NCBI GenBank assembly: GCA_000433535.1
Contig: FR892671.1
Location: 254,112 to 278,093, forward strand
Source: Dorea sp. CAG:317
Lineage (GTDB): Bacteria > Bacillota > Clostridia > Lachnospirales > Lachnospiraceae
Length of the DNA stretch: 23,982 nucleotides
Direction: 5' to 3'
Shown in pieces: positions 15,390-23,866 of this stretch. The notes under the pieces are model-generated. The model did no database searches. It was not told the DNA's origin and saw only the letters and a list, made by a program, of their open reading frames with translations. Position 1 is the stretch's first letter; each line of letters opens with the position of its first letter. Both the position numbers and the translations under genes were made by a program.

Positions 15390-16439
15390 TTATCTTTTCC
15401 AAATGTATTTTCTTTCATTACCTTCCAGGTAGGCCAAAACTTCCTGCGCCATCATCTCTCCTGACCAATTATCTACATCTGTTGTTAATCCTGCCATATG
15501 TGGCGTACATACTACGTTTCTCATAGACAAAAGCGGATGATTTGCCGGCACTGGCTCCTGCCAATAAACATCGACAGCTGCTCCGCCTATTGTTTTATTT
15601 TGAAGCGCTTCTACAAAGTCCTTCTGATCAATAACCGCTGCTCTTGCTGTATTAATCACGATTGCTGTCGGCTTCATCTTAGAGAACCATTCCTTATTCA
15701 CAATGCCTTTTGTTGCCTCCACAACAGGAAGATGAATACTAATCATATCGCTTTCTGCAAGCATAGTATCAAGATCTACTGCTCTCGCTCCATCTGCTTC
15801 TATTCTATCAGCAGGAAGATATGGGTCATAAGCAAGAATCTCCATACCAAATGCTTTCGCTCTCACAGCTACTTCACGACCGATTGCTCCATACCCTGCA
15901 ATACCAAGTTTCTTACCATAAAGCTCAAAACCGATTCCATAATCTGTAAATGGGTGTTTTTCATCTAATGGTCCAAACGTAACATTTTTAACATCCGGAA
16001 CATCATAAATATCTTCTACTGCCGGTCCGACATGTTCTCCCTTGGCAAGTCCTGTGCTGCTTAACGTCAGTTTTCTGGCAGCTGCGATCATCAGTCCGAT
16101 ATTGAATTCTGCAACTGCAACACGATTTCTTCCCGGTGTGTACGAAAGCTGAAGTCCTGCTGCCTTAATTGCTTCATTATCAACAGTTACCGGAGTTCCT
16201 TTTGCCACACCGATAAATTTCATACCCGATTCCGTCCAGGCATTGATTGTATCTGTTCCTGCATATTCATCTCCAAGTACAACTACTTCAAAACCCTTGC
16301 ACTCTTCTTTTGTCTGTTCTTCCGGTGCATTTCCTTTACCGTGTTTTAATTCACCGGCAATCGTAATGTCGCAGTATTTCTCAATTTCCTGCATCCGTTT
16401 CTCCGGAAGTCTGGTACATAAAACCATTTTCTTTTTCAT
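15390..16439 (-). CDS. D-isomer-specific 2-hydroxyacid dehydrogenase
   Basis: A 349-residue NAD-linked dehydrogenase. The NAD-binding GYGAIG is at 182-187 with Asp205 (AYDPYLP) after beta-2, which favours NADH. The catalytic triad is Arg266 (NTARAAVI), Glu295 (WQEPVP) and His314 (TPHMAGLT). A long loop between the first catalytic-domain helices (about 131-172) is larger than in typical PGDH or glyoxylate reductases. YoaD-like and SerA-like members are the nearest types I can name. It follows the flavoenzyme gene across a 51-bp gap with a strong hairpin just upstream of its AAGGGAG ribosome binding site. A role as 2-oxoacid reductase regenerating NAD is plausible but not proven. Confidence 0.92.
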   Translation of the reverse strand: MKKKMVLCTRLPEKRMQEIEKYCDITIAGELKHGKGNAPEEQTKEECKGFEVVVLGDEYAGTDTINAWTESGMKFIGVAKGTPVTVDNEAIKAAGLQLSYTPGRNRVAVAEFNIGLMIAAARKLTLSSTGLAKGEHVGPAVEDIYDVPDVKNVTFGPLDEKHPFTDYGIGFELYGKKLGIAGYGAIGREVAVRAKAFGMEILAYDPYLPADRIEADGARAVDLDTMLAESDMISIHLPVVEATKGIVNKEWFSKMKPTAIVINTARAAVIDQKDFVEALQNKTIGGAAVDVYWQEPVPANHPLLSMRNVVCTPHMAGLTTDVDNWSGEMMAQEVLAYLEGNERKYIWKR

Positions 16440-16454
16440 TGTTTATCTCCCTTC

Positions 16455-16477
16455 CGGCGGTTACTTACTAACCGCCG
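16455..16477. other. intercistronic 9-bp GC-rich hairpin abutting a ribosome binding site
   Basis: CGGCGGTTA (16455-16463) and TAACCGCCG (16469-16477) pair perfectly around a 5-nt loop. In the minus-strand transcript the hairpin ends exactly next to the AAGGGAG of the 2-hydroxyacid dehydrogenase, with no T-run after it, so it is not a terminator for the operon. It may act as an mRNA processing or stability element. Confidence 0.75.
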
Positions 16478-16490
16478 TGTTTTTACAATT

Positions 16491-18458
16491 TTAAACAAGT
16501 AATGCACTATAATATGCTGTATTCATTGCATCGTATATCTTTCCTACTTTTTTGCAGTCACCAACAATATAATATTCATCCACAAGATCCGTTAAAGCAT
16601 CGACTTTATCATAAGGTGAAGTAAAACCTAAAGCACATACAACACTATCCGCTTCTACTAAAAGCTCTTTTCCATCTTGTTCACAGACTACTCCCTCTGG
16701 TACTATTTCTTTTACTTTTGTGTTAACAAGACATTTCGCAGCTTTTTCAACTTCCGGCATTAATCCGCCTCGATAAAATGAATTCACTTCTTCTGCAATT
16801 GTAGATTTCATTTCTACGATAGTACACTCTTTTCCTTCATGTGCAAATCCAACTGCACCTTCTGCTCCTACGAGACCGCCTCCCATAAGCACAACTCTCT
16901 TGCCTAATTTTTCCGGATGTAATTCAGCGTCAATAGCCATCACTACATTCTCAGTGTCTATACCTTTAATCGGCGGACAAAGTTCTTTCGAACCAATAGC
17001 TACAAAGAGCGTATCCGGATGAAATGTTTTCACATATTCCGGTGTCACTTCTTGATTTAACACTACATGAACTCCCGCTTTTTCAGTTCTTCGCTCTAAT
17101 ACTTTAATTAATTTACGAATATCTTCTTTAAAGTACGCAGCGCCTGCCGGATGTAGATTTCCACCAAGACGATCTGACTTTTCAACTAAAGTAACTTCAT
17201 GCCCTCTTTCCGCCAACGTAATAGCCGCTTCCATTCCTGCCGGACCTCCGCCTGCAACAAGAACTTTTTTCTTTCTTTCAGGTGCTTTTTGTGGAAATTT
17301 CGCTCGAAGCTGTTCACCCATAAGTGGATTCACTGCGCATTTTACCATTTCCAACTCACCTGTAGCTCCAAAACACTCATAACAGCGAAGACATGGTGTA
17401 ATATCATCGGCTTCGTCATTATATGCTTTATTAGGAAGATATGGATCAGCCAGACTTGCTCTTCCAAGCTCCACTACATCTGCCTGTCCACTTGCTATAA
17501 TTTCTTCCATTTGCGCCGGATCGTTTAAAGATCCTACACAGGCAACCGGTGTTTTTACATGTTTTTTAATTTCTGCCGCAAGATAAACATTTACTCCTCG
17601 CTTATAAAATGCTGAAGGATGTGTTCTGCAAAACATATCAGGATCTTCATGATTTCCACAAGATACGTTGATCAAATCCACCTTATCATCAATCATCTCA
17701 GCAACTTTAATGCAATCTTCAAGACCAAGTCCTTTTTCCGTTAAATCATCTCCCGAAATTCTCGCTTCAATCGGGAACTGTGGTCCAACTGCTTTTCGCA
17801 CAGCGTCTAATGCCAATAAGAAGAATCGTGCACGATTTTCTAACGAACCTCCGAATTCATCAGTTCTTCTATTCCATACCGGAGAAAGAAATTGCGAAAA
17901 TAGCCAGCCATGAGCTGCATGCACTTGAACCATATCAAACCCGGTCTCCTTACAGAGCTTCGCTGCTTTTCCGTACGATTCAATAATTTCGTACACCATC
18001 TCATTCGGCATTTCCTGTACTTCCCCGGCAGGCATTGTCATTGCACTTGGACCATAAGCCACCTGACAGGTGTCTACATCTCCACCAACACTTGCCAAGC
18101 CTCCATACATTCCCCCATGAGATAATTGAATATTAGCATAAGCACCTGCATCGTGAATGGCTCTAGTCGCCTCAGTCATTCCTTGGCGCACACCAAAAGC
18201 ATCCAATTGCAGCTGTTTGTTATGAGATTTTCCTGTTGCAGAGTGAACTATCGCTTCTCCATATGTGACAACTCCGGCTCCACCCATTGCCTTTTCTTCC
18301 AGATACGCAATCATTTCCGGTGTAAAATGACCATTTAAGTCAATCATACTTGGACTTGTTGGTGCGCAGATGATTCGGTTTTTCATCTTGATATTTCCAA
18401 TTCTCAGTGGGGAAAACAGGTGTGGATACCGCTTTCCACATTTACACTTCTCACTCAT
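16491..18458 (-). CDS. Old Yellow Enzyme / TMADH-like NADH:flavin oxidoreductase with 4Fe-4S and FAD domains
   Basis: A 655-residue three-domain enzyme of the 2,4-dienoyl-CoA reductase / trimethylamine dehydrogenase / BaiCD-BaiH group. The FMN TIM barrel (about 12-345) has LFSPLRIGNIKMKNRI, QLSHGG, VHAAHGWLFSQFLSP and RTDEFGGSLENRARF. Four cysteines (356, 359, 362, 374) should bind 4Fe-4S in a CX2CX2CX11C pattern, closer to trimethylamine dehydrogenase than to the CX2CX3C of E. coli dienoyl-CoA reductase. The FAD/NAD domains start at VLVAGGGPAGMEAA (399-412), with a second dinucleotide site VVLMGGGLVGAEGA (522-535). Trp185 stands where these enzymes usually have the active-site Tyr of HGYL. 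AAAGGAG precedes the start. It probably reduces an activated double bond; the substrate is unknown. Confidence 0.92.
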   Translation of the reverse strand: MSEKCKCGKRYPHLFSPLRIGNIKMKNRIICAPTSPSMIDLNGHFTPEMIAYLEEKAMGGAGVVTYGEAIVHSATGKSHNKQLQLDAFGVRQGMTEATRAIHDAGAYANIQLSHGGMYGGLASVGGDVDTCQVAYGPSAMTMPAGEVQEMPNEMVYEIIESYGKAAKLCKETGFDMVQVHAAHGWLFSQFLSPVWNRRTDEFGGSLENRARFFLLALDAVRKAVGPQFPIEARISGDDLTEKGLGLEDCIKVAEMIDDKVDLINVSCGNHEDPDMFCRTHPSAFYKRGVNVYLAAEIKKHVKTPVACVGSLNDPAQMEEIIASGQADVVELGRASLADPYLPNKAYNDEADDITPCLRCYECFGATGELEMVKCAVNPLMGEQLRAKFPQKAPERKKKVLVAGGGPAGMEAAITLAERGHEVTLVEKSDRLGGNLHPAGAAYFKEDIRKLIKVLERRTEKAGVHVVLNQEVTPEYVKTFHPDTLFVAIGSKELCPPIKGIDTENVVMAIDAELHPEKLGKRVVLMGGGLVGAEGAVGFAHEGKECTIVEMKSTIAEEVNSFYRGGLMPEVEKAAKCLVNTKVKEIVPEGVVCEQDGKELLVEADSVVCALGFTSPYDKVDALTDLVDEYYIVGDCKKVGKIYDAMNTAYYSALLV

Positions 18459-18471
18459 ACTTTTTTCTCCT

Positions 18472-19617
18472 TTACATTGCTTTATGAAGGATATTTAAAA
18501 CGTCTTCTTTTGTCACACCTTGCTTAGGATTGAAACCAAGAACAGGCTCTTTTAATACATCATCCGCTAACATTGAAAGATCTTCCTCTTTAATTCCCTG
18601 TTCTGATAATGTTTTAATTCCCAAGGTTTTTGTTAATTTTAACAGTTCTTTAGAAAGGAGAAGCTTATCCTCATCCAAATTTCCTGAAACAGGAAGCTGA
18701 ATTGCTTTTGCAAGTTCTACCATCTTTTCCGGACAGCTGTCTGCATTATATTCCATGACATAAGGGAGTACCGTCGCATTTGCCATTCCGTGAGCCAAAT
18801 GGAAGTGTGCACTTAATGTATGTGCAATTCCATGTACTAAGCCAAGATTGGCATTAGAGAATCCAAAACCAGCTATAATACATCCCAGCATCATTTGTTC
18901 TCTTGCATGCATATCATTTCCATCTGCAACTGCCTTAGGAAGATTTTCATAAAAAATCTGAAGACCTTTTAAAGAGTGATATTCTGTAAGCGGTGTTGCC
19001 ATATTGGAAATATAACTTTCTACTGCATGCGTGATTGCATCCATTCCTGTTGCTGCTGTAACTGAAGGAGGCATTGTACGAGTAAATTCCGGATCTGCAA
19101 TTACTCTATCTGCTACAATTTTGTTATCAATAATTACATATTTACACACTGCCTCAGTATCGGTTAATGCAACTACATTTGTAATTTCACTTGAAGTTCC
19201 GGCTGTTGTAGGAATTGCGATTAATGGCAATACATCTTCCTTTACCATACCAATACCACCATACTGTCCGATAGGACCAGGATTTGTCATCAAGATATTT
19301 ACTGCTTTGGTTAGGTCGATACTACTTCCTCCGCCAACAGCCACAAATACATCAATATTTTCTTTTTTAGCAATCTCGGCTGCTTCTTCTACAACTTCAT
19401 TGGTCGGATTTGGGATCACTCCATCGAACACGGTAACTTTCACATCCGCTTTTTCAATTTCTCCCAACACTTTTGTTGCAATACCAGCCATCTTAACTCC
19501 TGCATCATATACAACCATTACGTTTTTGGCTTTGTATTCTTTTAAGATTTCCGGTAATTTCTTTGCTGCATCTTTGCCAAATACAACATTGCTGCTCACA
19601 AAAAATTCGCTTGCCAT
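18472..19617 (-). CDS. iron-containing (group III) alcohol dehydrogenase, FucO-like
   Basis: A 381-residue Fe-ADH, the usual length. The NAD motif is GGGSSID (95-101), PTTAGTSSE is at 136-144, and the metal ligands are Asp193 and His197 (GMDAITHAVE), His262 (LVHGIAHTL) and His276 (HLAHGMAN), matching those of lactaldehyde:propanediol oxidoreductase FucO. It lies between the class II aldolase and the flavoenzyme with gaps of 36 and 13 bp. In fuco- and rhamno-type pathways this pairing reduces the aldehyde released by the aldolase (lactaldehyde, glycolaldehyde) to a diol and recycles NADH. That role is inferred from context; butanol-type substrates are equally possible by sequence. Confidence 0.93.
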   Translation of the reverse strand: MASEFFVSSNVVFGKDAAKKLPEILKEYKAKNVMVVYDAGVKMAGIATKVLGEIEKADVKVTVFDGVIPNPTNEVVEEAAEIAKKENIDVFVAVGGGSSIDLTKAVNILMTNPGPIGQYGGIGMVKEDVLPLIAIPTTAGTSSEITNVVALTDTEAVCKYVIIDNKIVADRVIADPEFTRTMPPSVTAATGMDAITHAVESYISNMATPLTEYHSLKGLQIFYENLPKAVADGNDMHAREQMMLGCIIAGFGFSNANLGLVHGIAHTLSAHFHLAHGMANATVLPYVMEYNADSCPEKMVELAKAIQLPVSGNLDEDKLLLSKELLKLTKTLGIKTLSEQGIKEEDLSMLADDVLKEPVLGFNPKQGVTKEDVLNILHKAM

Positions 19618-19653
19618 CTTATGCTTCCTCTCTTTCTGTTTTATCTATACATT

Positions 19654-20298
19654 TTATACCGCTTGATCTGCAGCAATTAATTCTTTCATTTTCTTTACGC
19701 CTTCTTCCGGCATTGGCTCATATGTACCGAGAAGTTTTGCATAAAGTGTTGTAACTGCCATCTCCTCTGTATATTCTGTTGCCGCCATTGCTGCTTTCAT
19801 ATTCTTTCCACAGCAAAACATTCCATGATTTTTAATCAAAACAGATCTTCCATCTTTTCCTAATGCTTCTACAACTTTATCTGCAACCTCATCACTTCCC
19901 GGCATTGTAAATGGTACAATCCCTACCGGCACAAATTCACACTGTGGTGGAGTAATTGGTTTTAATTCTGCGTCATCCCCCATTGCCATGATTGTTGCAT
20001 TCATTGCATGTGTATGAACAGTTGCCTTCACATCCGGTCTTGCGCGAAGAACTGCTGTATGCATTGGAACCTCTGAAGATGGTTTATAATTTCCCTCTAA
20101 CCATTTTCCATTTAAATCAACAATTGCAATATCTTCTAATGTCATCCCTTTATATGGAATTCCACTTGGTGTAATTGCTACTACATCATCCTCGTCATCT
20201 CTTAATGCAATATTGCCAGAAGTCCCCTTGATTAATCCCTGATCTACTGCATCTAAAATCGCATCTAATACCTGTTTTCTGATTTTTTCATATTTCAT
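19654..20298 (-). CDS. class II aldolase/adducin family protein (FucA/RhaD/AraD-like)
   Basis: A 214-residue zinc aldolase or epimerase. The GTSGNIALR phosphate loop is at 25-33, SSEVPMHTAVLRARPDVKA carries the catalytic Glu76, the zinc ligands are His95 and His97 (VHTHAMN) and His158 (KNHGMF). This is the arrangement of L-fuculose-1-phosphate aldolase; ribulose-5-phosphate epimerases share it, but the adjacent FucO-like gene favours an aldolase giving DHAP and a short aldehyde. The start at 20298 follows AAGGAGGT; an earlier in-frame ATG at 20328 overlaps the -10 box and is rejected. It is the first gene of a five-gene operon (aldolase, Fe-ADH, flavoenzyme, hydroxyacid dehydrogenase, MFS) behind the shared operator-promoter. 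Confidence 0.92.
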   Translation of the reverse strand: MKYEKIRKQVLDAILDAVDQGLIKGTSGNIALRDDEDDVVAITPSGIPYKGMTLEDIAIVDLNGKWLEGNYKPSSEVPMHTAVLRARPDVKATVHTHAMNATIMAMGDDAELKPITPPQCEFVPVGIVPFTMPGSDEVADKVVEALGKDGRSVLIKNHGMFCCGKNMKAAMAATEYTEEMAVTTLYAKLLGTYEPMPEEGVKKMKELIAADQAV

Positions 20299-20328
20299 TA
20301 TTATCGTACCTCCTTGTTTTATATTCAC

Positions 20329-20385
20329 ATTCTAGTATAGGTTTTTCACATCATCAAACAGAGAATTTCCGTATATATAAGGAAA
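20329..20385 (-). promoter_or_regulatory. operator plus promoter of the aldolase operon
   Basis: On the minus strand: TTTCC-N10-GGAAA (20385-20366), 8 bp, TTGATG (20357-20352), 17 bp, TAGAAT (20334-20329). The left half extends to TTTTTCC. The start near 20322 gives a short leader before the AAGGAGGT. An overlapping TATACT hexamer exists but has no -35 partner. Confidence 0.82.
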
Positions 20386-20407
20386 AATTTTTTACTTCCG
20401 ATTTCTA

Positions 20408-20436
20408 TTGACTTTCTTTCCACCGCTATCTATTAT
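20408..20436 (+). promoter_or_regulatory. sigma-A promoter of the PRD regulator
   Basis: TTGACT (20408-20413), 17 bp, TATTAT (20431-20436), start near 20443. No TTTCC-N10-GGAAA lies 8 bp upstream of -35, so this near-consensus promoter looks constitutive. It starts 22 bp beyond the aldolase operator. Confidence 0.78.
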
Positions 20437-20472
20437 TTTAATCATACAAGCAAAGAGAACAGGAGGAGTGAC

Positions 20473-22425
20473 ATGGACAACTATAACCTAACACTCAGAC
20501 AACGAAAACTTCTTCATTATCTTCAACAACAAAAATCATATACCACCGGCGAGGATCTGGCCGGACATCTTCATGTATCCGCGCGCACAATTCGAAACGA
20601 TGTAAATGAAATTAACCAACTCATCAAGAATTCTGGCGTTCACATTACTTCTAAGCGAAGTTGGGGATATATTTTAGAATTTGAAACCATAAATGATTTA
20701 AAACAATTGAGTCAATCCAGTAATTCTTTTTTATCCCGTGATGAACGCATCCGACATATTGCATTTAGACTTTGCCTTGCAGAAACTCCAATAAATCTAT
20801 ACGATTTGGAAGATGAAATGTTTATTAGCCGTACTACACTGGAACATGATCTTCATGCACTACGTCAAAAATACATTCTTCCGGAACCACACATTGACTT
20901 CTTCCGAAGGAAAAACAGCATCTCCTTTGAAGCAAATGAAAGAAAACGTCGAATAATTTTAAATCGACTATTTGCTGATAACTGGAATTATAATGCAAGA
21001 GGAAATGCTTATTATCAATATCAATATCTTGATGAACGAATTGTAAATTTAATTATGCAGGAGAGTAATTACTATATGGATCTTTTTAATATTATGATGG
21101 AAGATATCAATATGGTTATGCTGAATCTCTTGATTTCCATTGCCTATTACCGCATCACAAGTGGACATGAACTCACCACACCGTGTACTTATTCCTGTCC
21201 AGACCATGATGTAATTGAAGCAGCGAATTCCCTTTTAGATTCGCTCTCCCCCAAATTAAATTGCTATTTTTCTCCTGTTGAACGGAAGGAAATTTATTTT
21301 CATATATATTGCAGTCGAACACTAAATGCAAAACTACTTAATTTTCAATCCGTAAAAAACTATTTTACGCCTGACATTTTGAATCTGGCAGATACGTATA
21401 TACAAAATATCCAAGAAACTTACGGTCTTGATTTTAGTGAAGATGAAGATTTTTACATTACTCTTTTACAATACTTACGGTACTTATCTTTGCCTATCCA
21501 CAATTTTAATTCCGTAACGACTAATACAGATATTGCGCGTTCCAAATTTTTAATCGAATTCGAGATTGCTTTTCATTTTCAGCCTTTGGCTTTGAAATAT
21601 TATGGAAACTATTTAAATTATGAAGAACTTATATATCTGACCTTTTGTATATCCGGAGCATTGTCCTACAAAGAAAGAACTTCGCCCAAGCTAAAGACTA
21701 TCATTCTCTGTCACTTAAATCTTCCCGCTACTTGGGGACTAAAGCATCAGATTTTAAATAAGTTTTCTGATTTTATTAATTTGCACGCACTTCTTCCCGT
21801 GTACGCAAAAGATAATTATGATTTTTCCGACATTGATCTTATTATTACAACGGCAAATAAAAGCATTGCCCCCGATGCCAACTGCAAGGCACTATTAATC
21901 TCACCGTTTTTTACATCTCAAGATCAACAAACTATCGCAGCACATATTAACCATACACAAATTAACCGGTTATATCGGAAGAATCTTCCTTCTCTTTTTG
22001 AACTTGCAGAAAATGCTTTCTGGCACGAATCCATGGAAACAGATAATTTCTTTTCTCTTATTGAAGTTCTTGCCAATGACTTTTTACAGGCCGGATATGT
22101 TACACAAGATTATTTGCGAAGTTTATTGATGCGTGAAGCAATCTTATCTTTCGCTTTTCAGCCTAGTATTGTTTTCATGTATAGCTTGGAGCCAAGTACC
22201 AGAACAAGGCTCTCTATTGCGACACTAAATCACCGCATTCGAAGAAATAGTTACAAAATTCGTACTGTAATTATGGCATGTATTCGCCCTGAAGATGCTA
22301 CTTTAATATTTAAGCTAATTAATGAACTCTATTACAGTGATCTTAATCTTGAAGACGCTCGCTTTTTAAAGAAAAAAGAAGAACTTCTAAATTTCTTCTC
22401 CGCATCATATGATCAACAAAATTAA
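20473..22425 (+). CDS. PRD-family transcriptional regulator (LicR/MtlR architecture)
   Basis: A 650-residue regulator. Order: winged HTH_11 (about 7-60, TTGEDLAGHLHVSARTIRND), a second HTH (about 90-135, ISRTTLEHDLHAL), two PRD-like domains (about 185-290 and 300-400), an EIIB-like segment (about 407-475, TIILCHLNL and FSDIDLIITT) and an EIIA-like C-terminus (about 505-645, TQDYLRSLLMREAILSF). This is the plan of PTS-controlled activators such as LicR and MtlR. By my eye alignment, three of the four PRD histidines are replaced (Leu220, Tyr334, Cys392; His277 retained) and the EIIA histidine is Tyr570, while EIIB Cys413 remains. It has a ribosome binding site GGAGG 6 nt before the ATG. It probably activates the four operator-promoters of the locus. 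Confidence 0.88.
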   Translation: MDNYNLTLRQRKLLHYLQQQKSYTTGEDLAGHLHVSARTIRNDVNEINQLIKNSGVHITSKRSWGYILEFETINDLKQLSQSSNSFLSRDERIRHIAFRLCLAETPINLYDLEDEMFISRTTLEHDLHALRQKYILPEPHIDFFRRKNSISFEANERKRRIILNRLFADNWNYNARGNAYYQYQYLDERIVNLIMQESNYYMDLFNIMMEDINMVMLNLLISIAYYRITSGHELTTPCTYSCPDHDVIEAANSLLDSLSPKLNCYFSPVERKEIYFHIYCSRTLNAKLLNFQSVKNYFTPDILNLADTYIQNIQETYGLDFSEDEDFYITLLQYLRYLSLPIHNFNSVTTNTDIARSKFLIEFEIAFHFQPLALKYYGNYLNYEELIYLTFCISGALSYKERTSPKLKTIILCHLNLPATWGLKHQILNKFSDFINLHALLPVYAKDNYDFSDIDLIITTANKSIAPDANCKALLISPFFTSQDQQTIAAHINHTQINRLYRKNLPSLFELAENAFWHESMETDNFFSLIEVLANDFLQAGYVTQDYLRSLLMREAILSFAFQPSIVFMYSLEPSTRTRLSIATLNHRIRRNSYKIRTVIMACIRPEDATLIFKLINELYYSDLNLEDARFLKKKEELLNFFSASYDQQN

Positions 22426-22477
22426 ATAGTCCTCTCTGTTTTGACTTTATATTTTCAAAACAGAGAGGACTATTTTT
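22426..22477. terminator. bidirectional terminator between the regulator and the second MFS gene
   Basis: A perfect 19-bp stem, 22426-22444 against 22455-22473 (ends ATAGTCCTCTC and GAGAGGACTAT), with a 10-nt loop. On the plus strand it is followed by TTTT; on the minus strand by TTTAATTTTG. It separates two convergent genes and can serve both. Confidence 0.92.
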
Positions 22478-22494
22478 ATACTCTTACCTTTGTA

Positions 22495-23796
22495 TTAATT
22501 TTTATGCATTAACTCCGGATGTTTTAACTTGTCCCATTTTCCTTCTTCTGTTCTTGCAACAATTACAATGTTAATCAAGAACAGGCAAAGATATACAACA
22601 TAAGCACCTGTTAAACTTCCTGTAATTTTCATGACAACTGCATTTACTACAAAGTTTAAACAACCAATACAATAATTTATCGGGAAGATCACACCATTTA
22701 CTTTCGGATAATCCAACACTCCAAAAATAGAAGCCGGAAATGACAGTGACATATTTGTGCTTCCACCTAAAGAGAACCCTACAATTAAAATGGATACATA
22801 CGCAAATGGAAGCCATACGGATGCTAATAAATTAAAAGCAATTCCTAGCGCAAAGATTCCGCAGTAAATCATACATGCTTTCTTAGTTCCGATTTTTGTA
22901 TCAATATATCCAATTGCGTAACTTCCGATAATTCCGACCAGACCGGCAACTGTCATTGCAGAAATGGCAACTTCTTGTGACAGTCCCAATGAAACGTTAC
23001 GCGGAACAAATTGTGTAATAATTCCCAATAACCCTAAGGTGATGAACCCTGGTACAGTTGCTGCAAGCCATACTTCTTTACATTTAAGCATTTTAGGAAT
23101 TGTCCAATCACTCACATATTCATCTTTTTGAGATATATTCTTATATTCTTTTTCGTATACTTCTTTTGTTACATTGTCTGGATACATTCCGGCATCCAAC
23201 GGATCGTCTCTAAGTGTTAAATATGCAAAAATACCGAGAACAACTGCTGCAATTGCAAAAACTGATAAGCTCGTCTTGTATTCTGCCATTGTTAAAAGTG
23301 TTGTCATAATCGGCGCTAAGATTGCAGTACCAATATTGGCACCAATCGTACTGATTCCATTTACCACGCCTCTCTTTTTAGGAAACCAATCAGACTGCAT
23401 CGGTCCTGTACAAAGATAAAAACATCCTTGTCCGCAACTAACCATAATACACTGACTAATCGCATACATTACAATATTGCTAGCACGAAGGAACAAGAAA
23501 TAAAAAGTAAGACCAAAAATTATAAATAATACTGCACTTACTTTTCTTCCACCAAATCGATCCCTGAATTTTGCAATAACTAACATCATTGCAACGCCTA
23601 CAAATCCAGCCACCGTCCCCATACTTAAACAAAGTTCATAATCAAGACCGGCGCCTTTCGCTATTTCTGGAAGAGCAATATTTAATCCATCATTAACACC
23701 TGCATTTGTGACTAGCATAGCCAAAATCGCAAAAATCATTAAATTCCAACCTTTCCCCAGGTTGAAGCTTTCTTTAATTGTTAGCTTTTTATCCAT
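22495..23796 (-). CDS. MFS transporter (second of two)
   Basis: A 433-residue major facilitator with about 12 membrane segments and a hydrophilic central loop near residues 200-240 (LRDDPLDAGMYPDN through YVSDWTIPKML). RDRFGGRK near residues 80-87 is the MFS motif A in the loop between helices 2 and 3, and PKKRGVVNGIS near 140-150 resembles the oxalate/formate and monocarboxylate porter groups, so an organic-acid substrate is possible. The start at 23796 follows AGGAGAGG; an upstream ATG at 23817 lacks a site. It is transcribed alone from the shared operator-promoter, so it should respond to the same signal as the aldolase operon. Direction of transport is unknown. Confidence 0.9.
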   Translation of the reverse strand: MDKKLTIKESFNLGKGWNLMIFAILAMLVTNAGVNDGLNIALPEIAKGAGLDYELCLSMGTVAGFVGVAMMLVIAKFRDRFGGRKVSAVLFIIFGLTFYFLFLRASNIVMYAISQCIMVSCGQGCFYLCTGPMQSDWFPKKRGVVNGISTIGANIGTAILAPIMTTLLTMAEYKTSLSVFAIAAVVLGIFAYLTLRDDPLDAGMYPDNVTKEVYEKEYKNISQKDEYVSDWTIPKMLKCKEVWLAATVPGFITLGLLGIITQFVPRNVSLGLSQEVAISAMTVAGLVGIIGSYAIGYIDTKIGTKKACMIYCGIFALGIAFNLLASVWLPFAYVSILIVGFSLGGSTNMSLSFPASIFGVLDYPKVNGVIFPINYCIGCLNFVVNAVVMKITGSLTGAYVVYLCLFLINIVIVARTEEGKWDKLKHPELMHKN

Positions 23797-23866
23797 TTTT
23801 CCTCTCCTGTATTCCATAATTTAGATAGGTTAATCCGATGCATCTTCTGTACTTTTTCTTGTCTTT

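Noticed and set aside
16455..16484. Hairpin read on the plus strand as a terminator (GTGTTTTT follows it)
   Set aside because: No plus-strand gene lies upstream of it; the minus-strand operon runs through it.
19031..19666. 211-codon plus-strand frame opposite the Fe-ADH gene
   Set aside because: The minus strand encodes an intact iron alcohol dehydrogenase with all metal ligands, so this is an antisense shadow.
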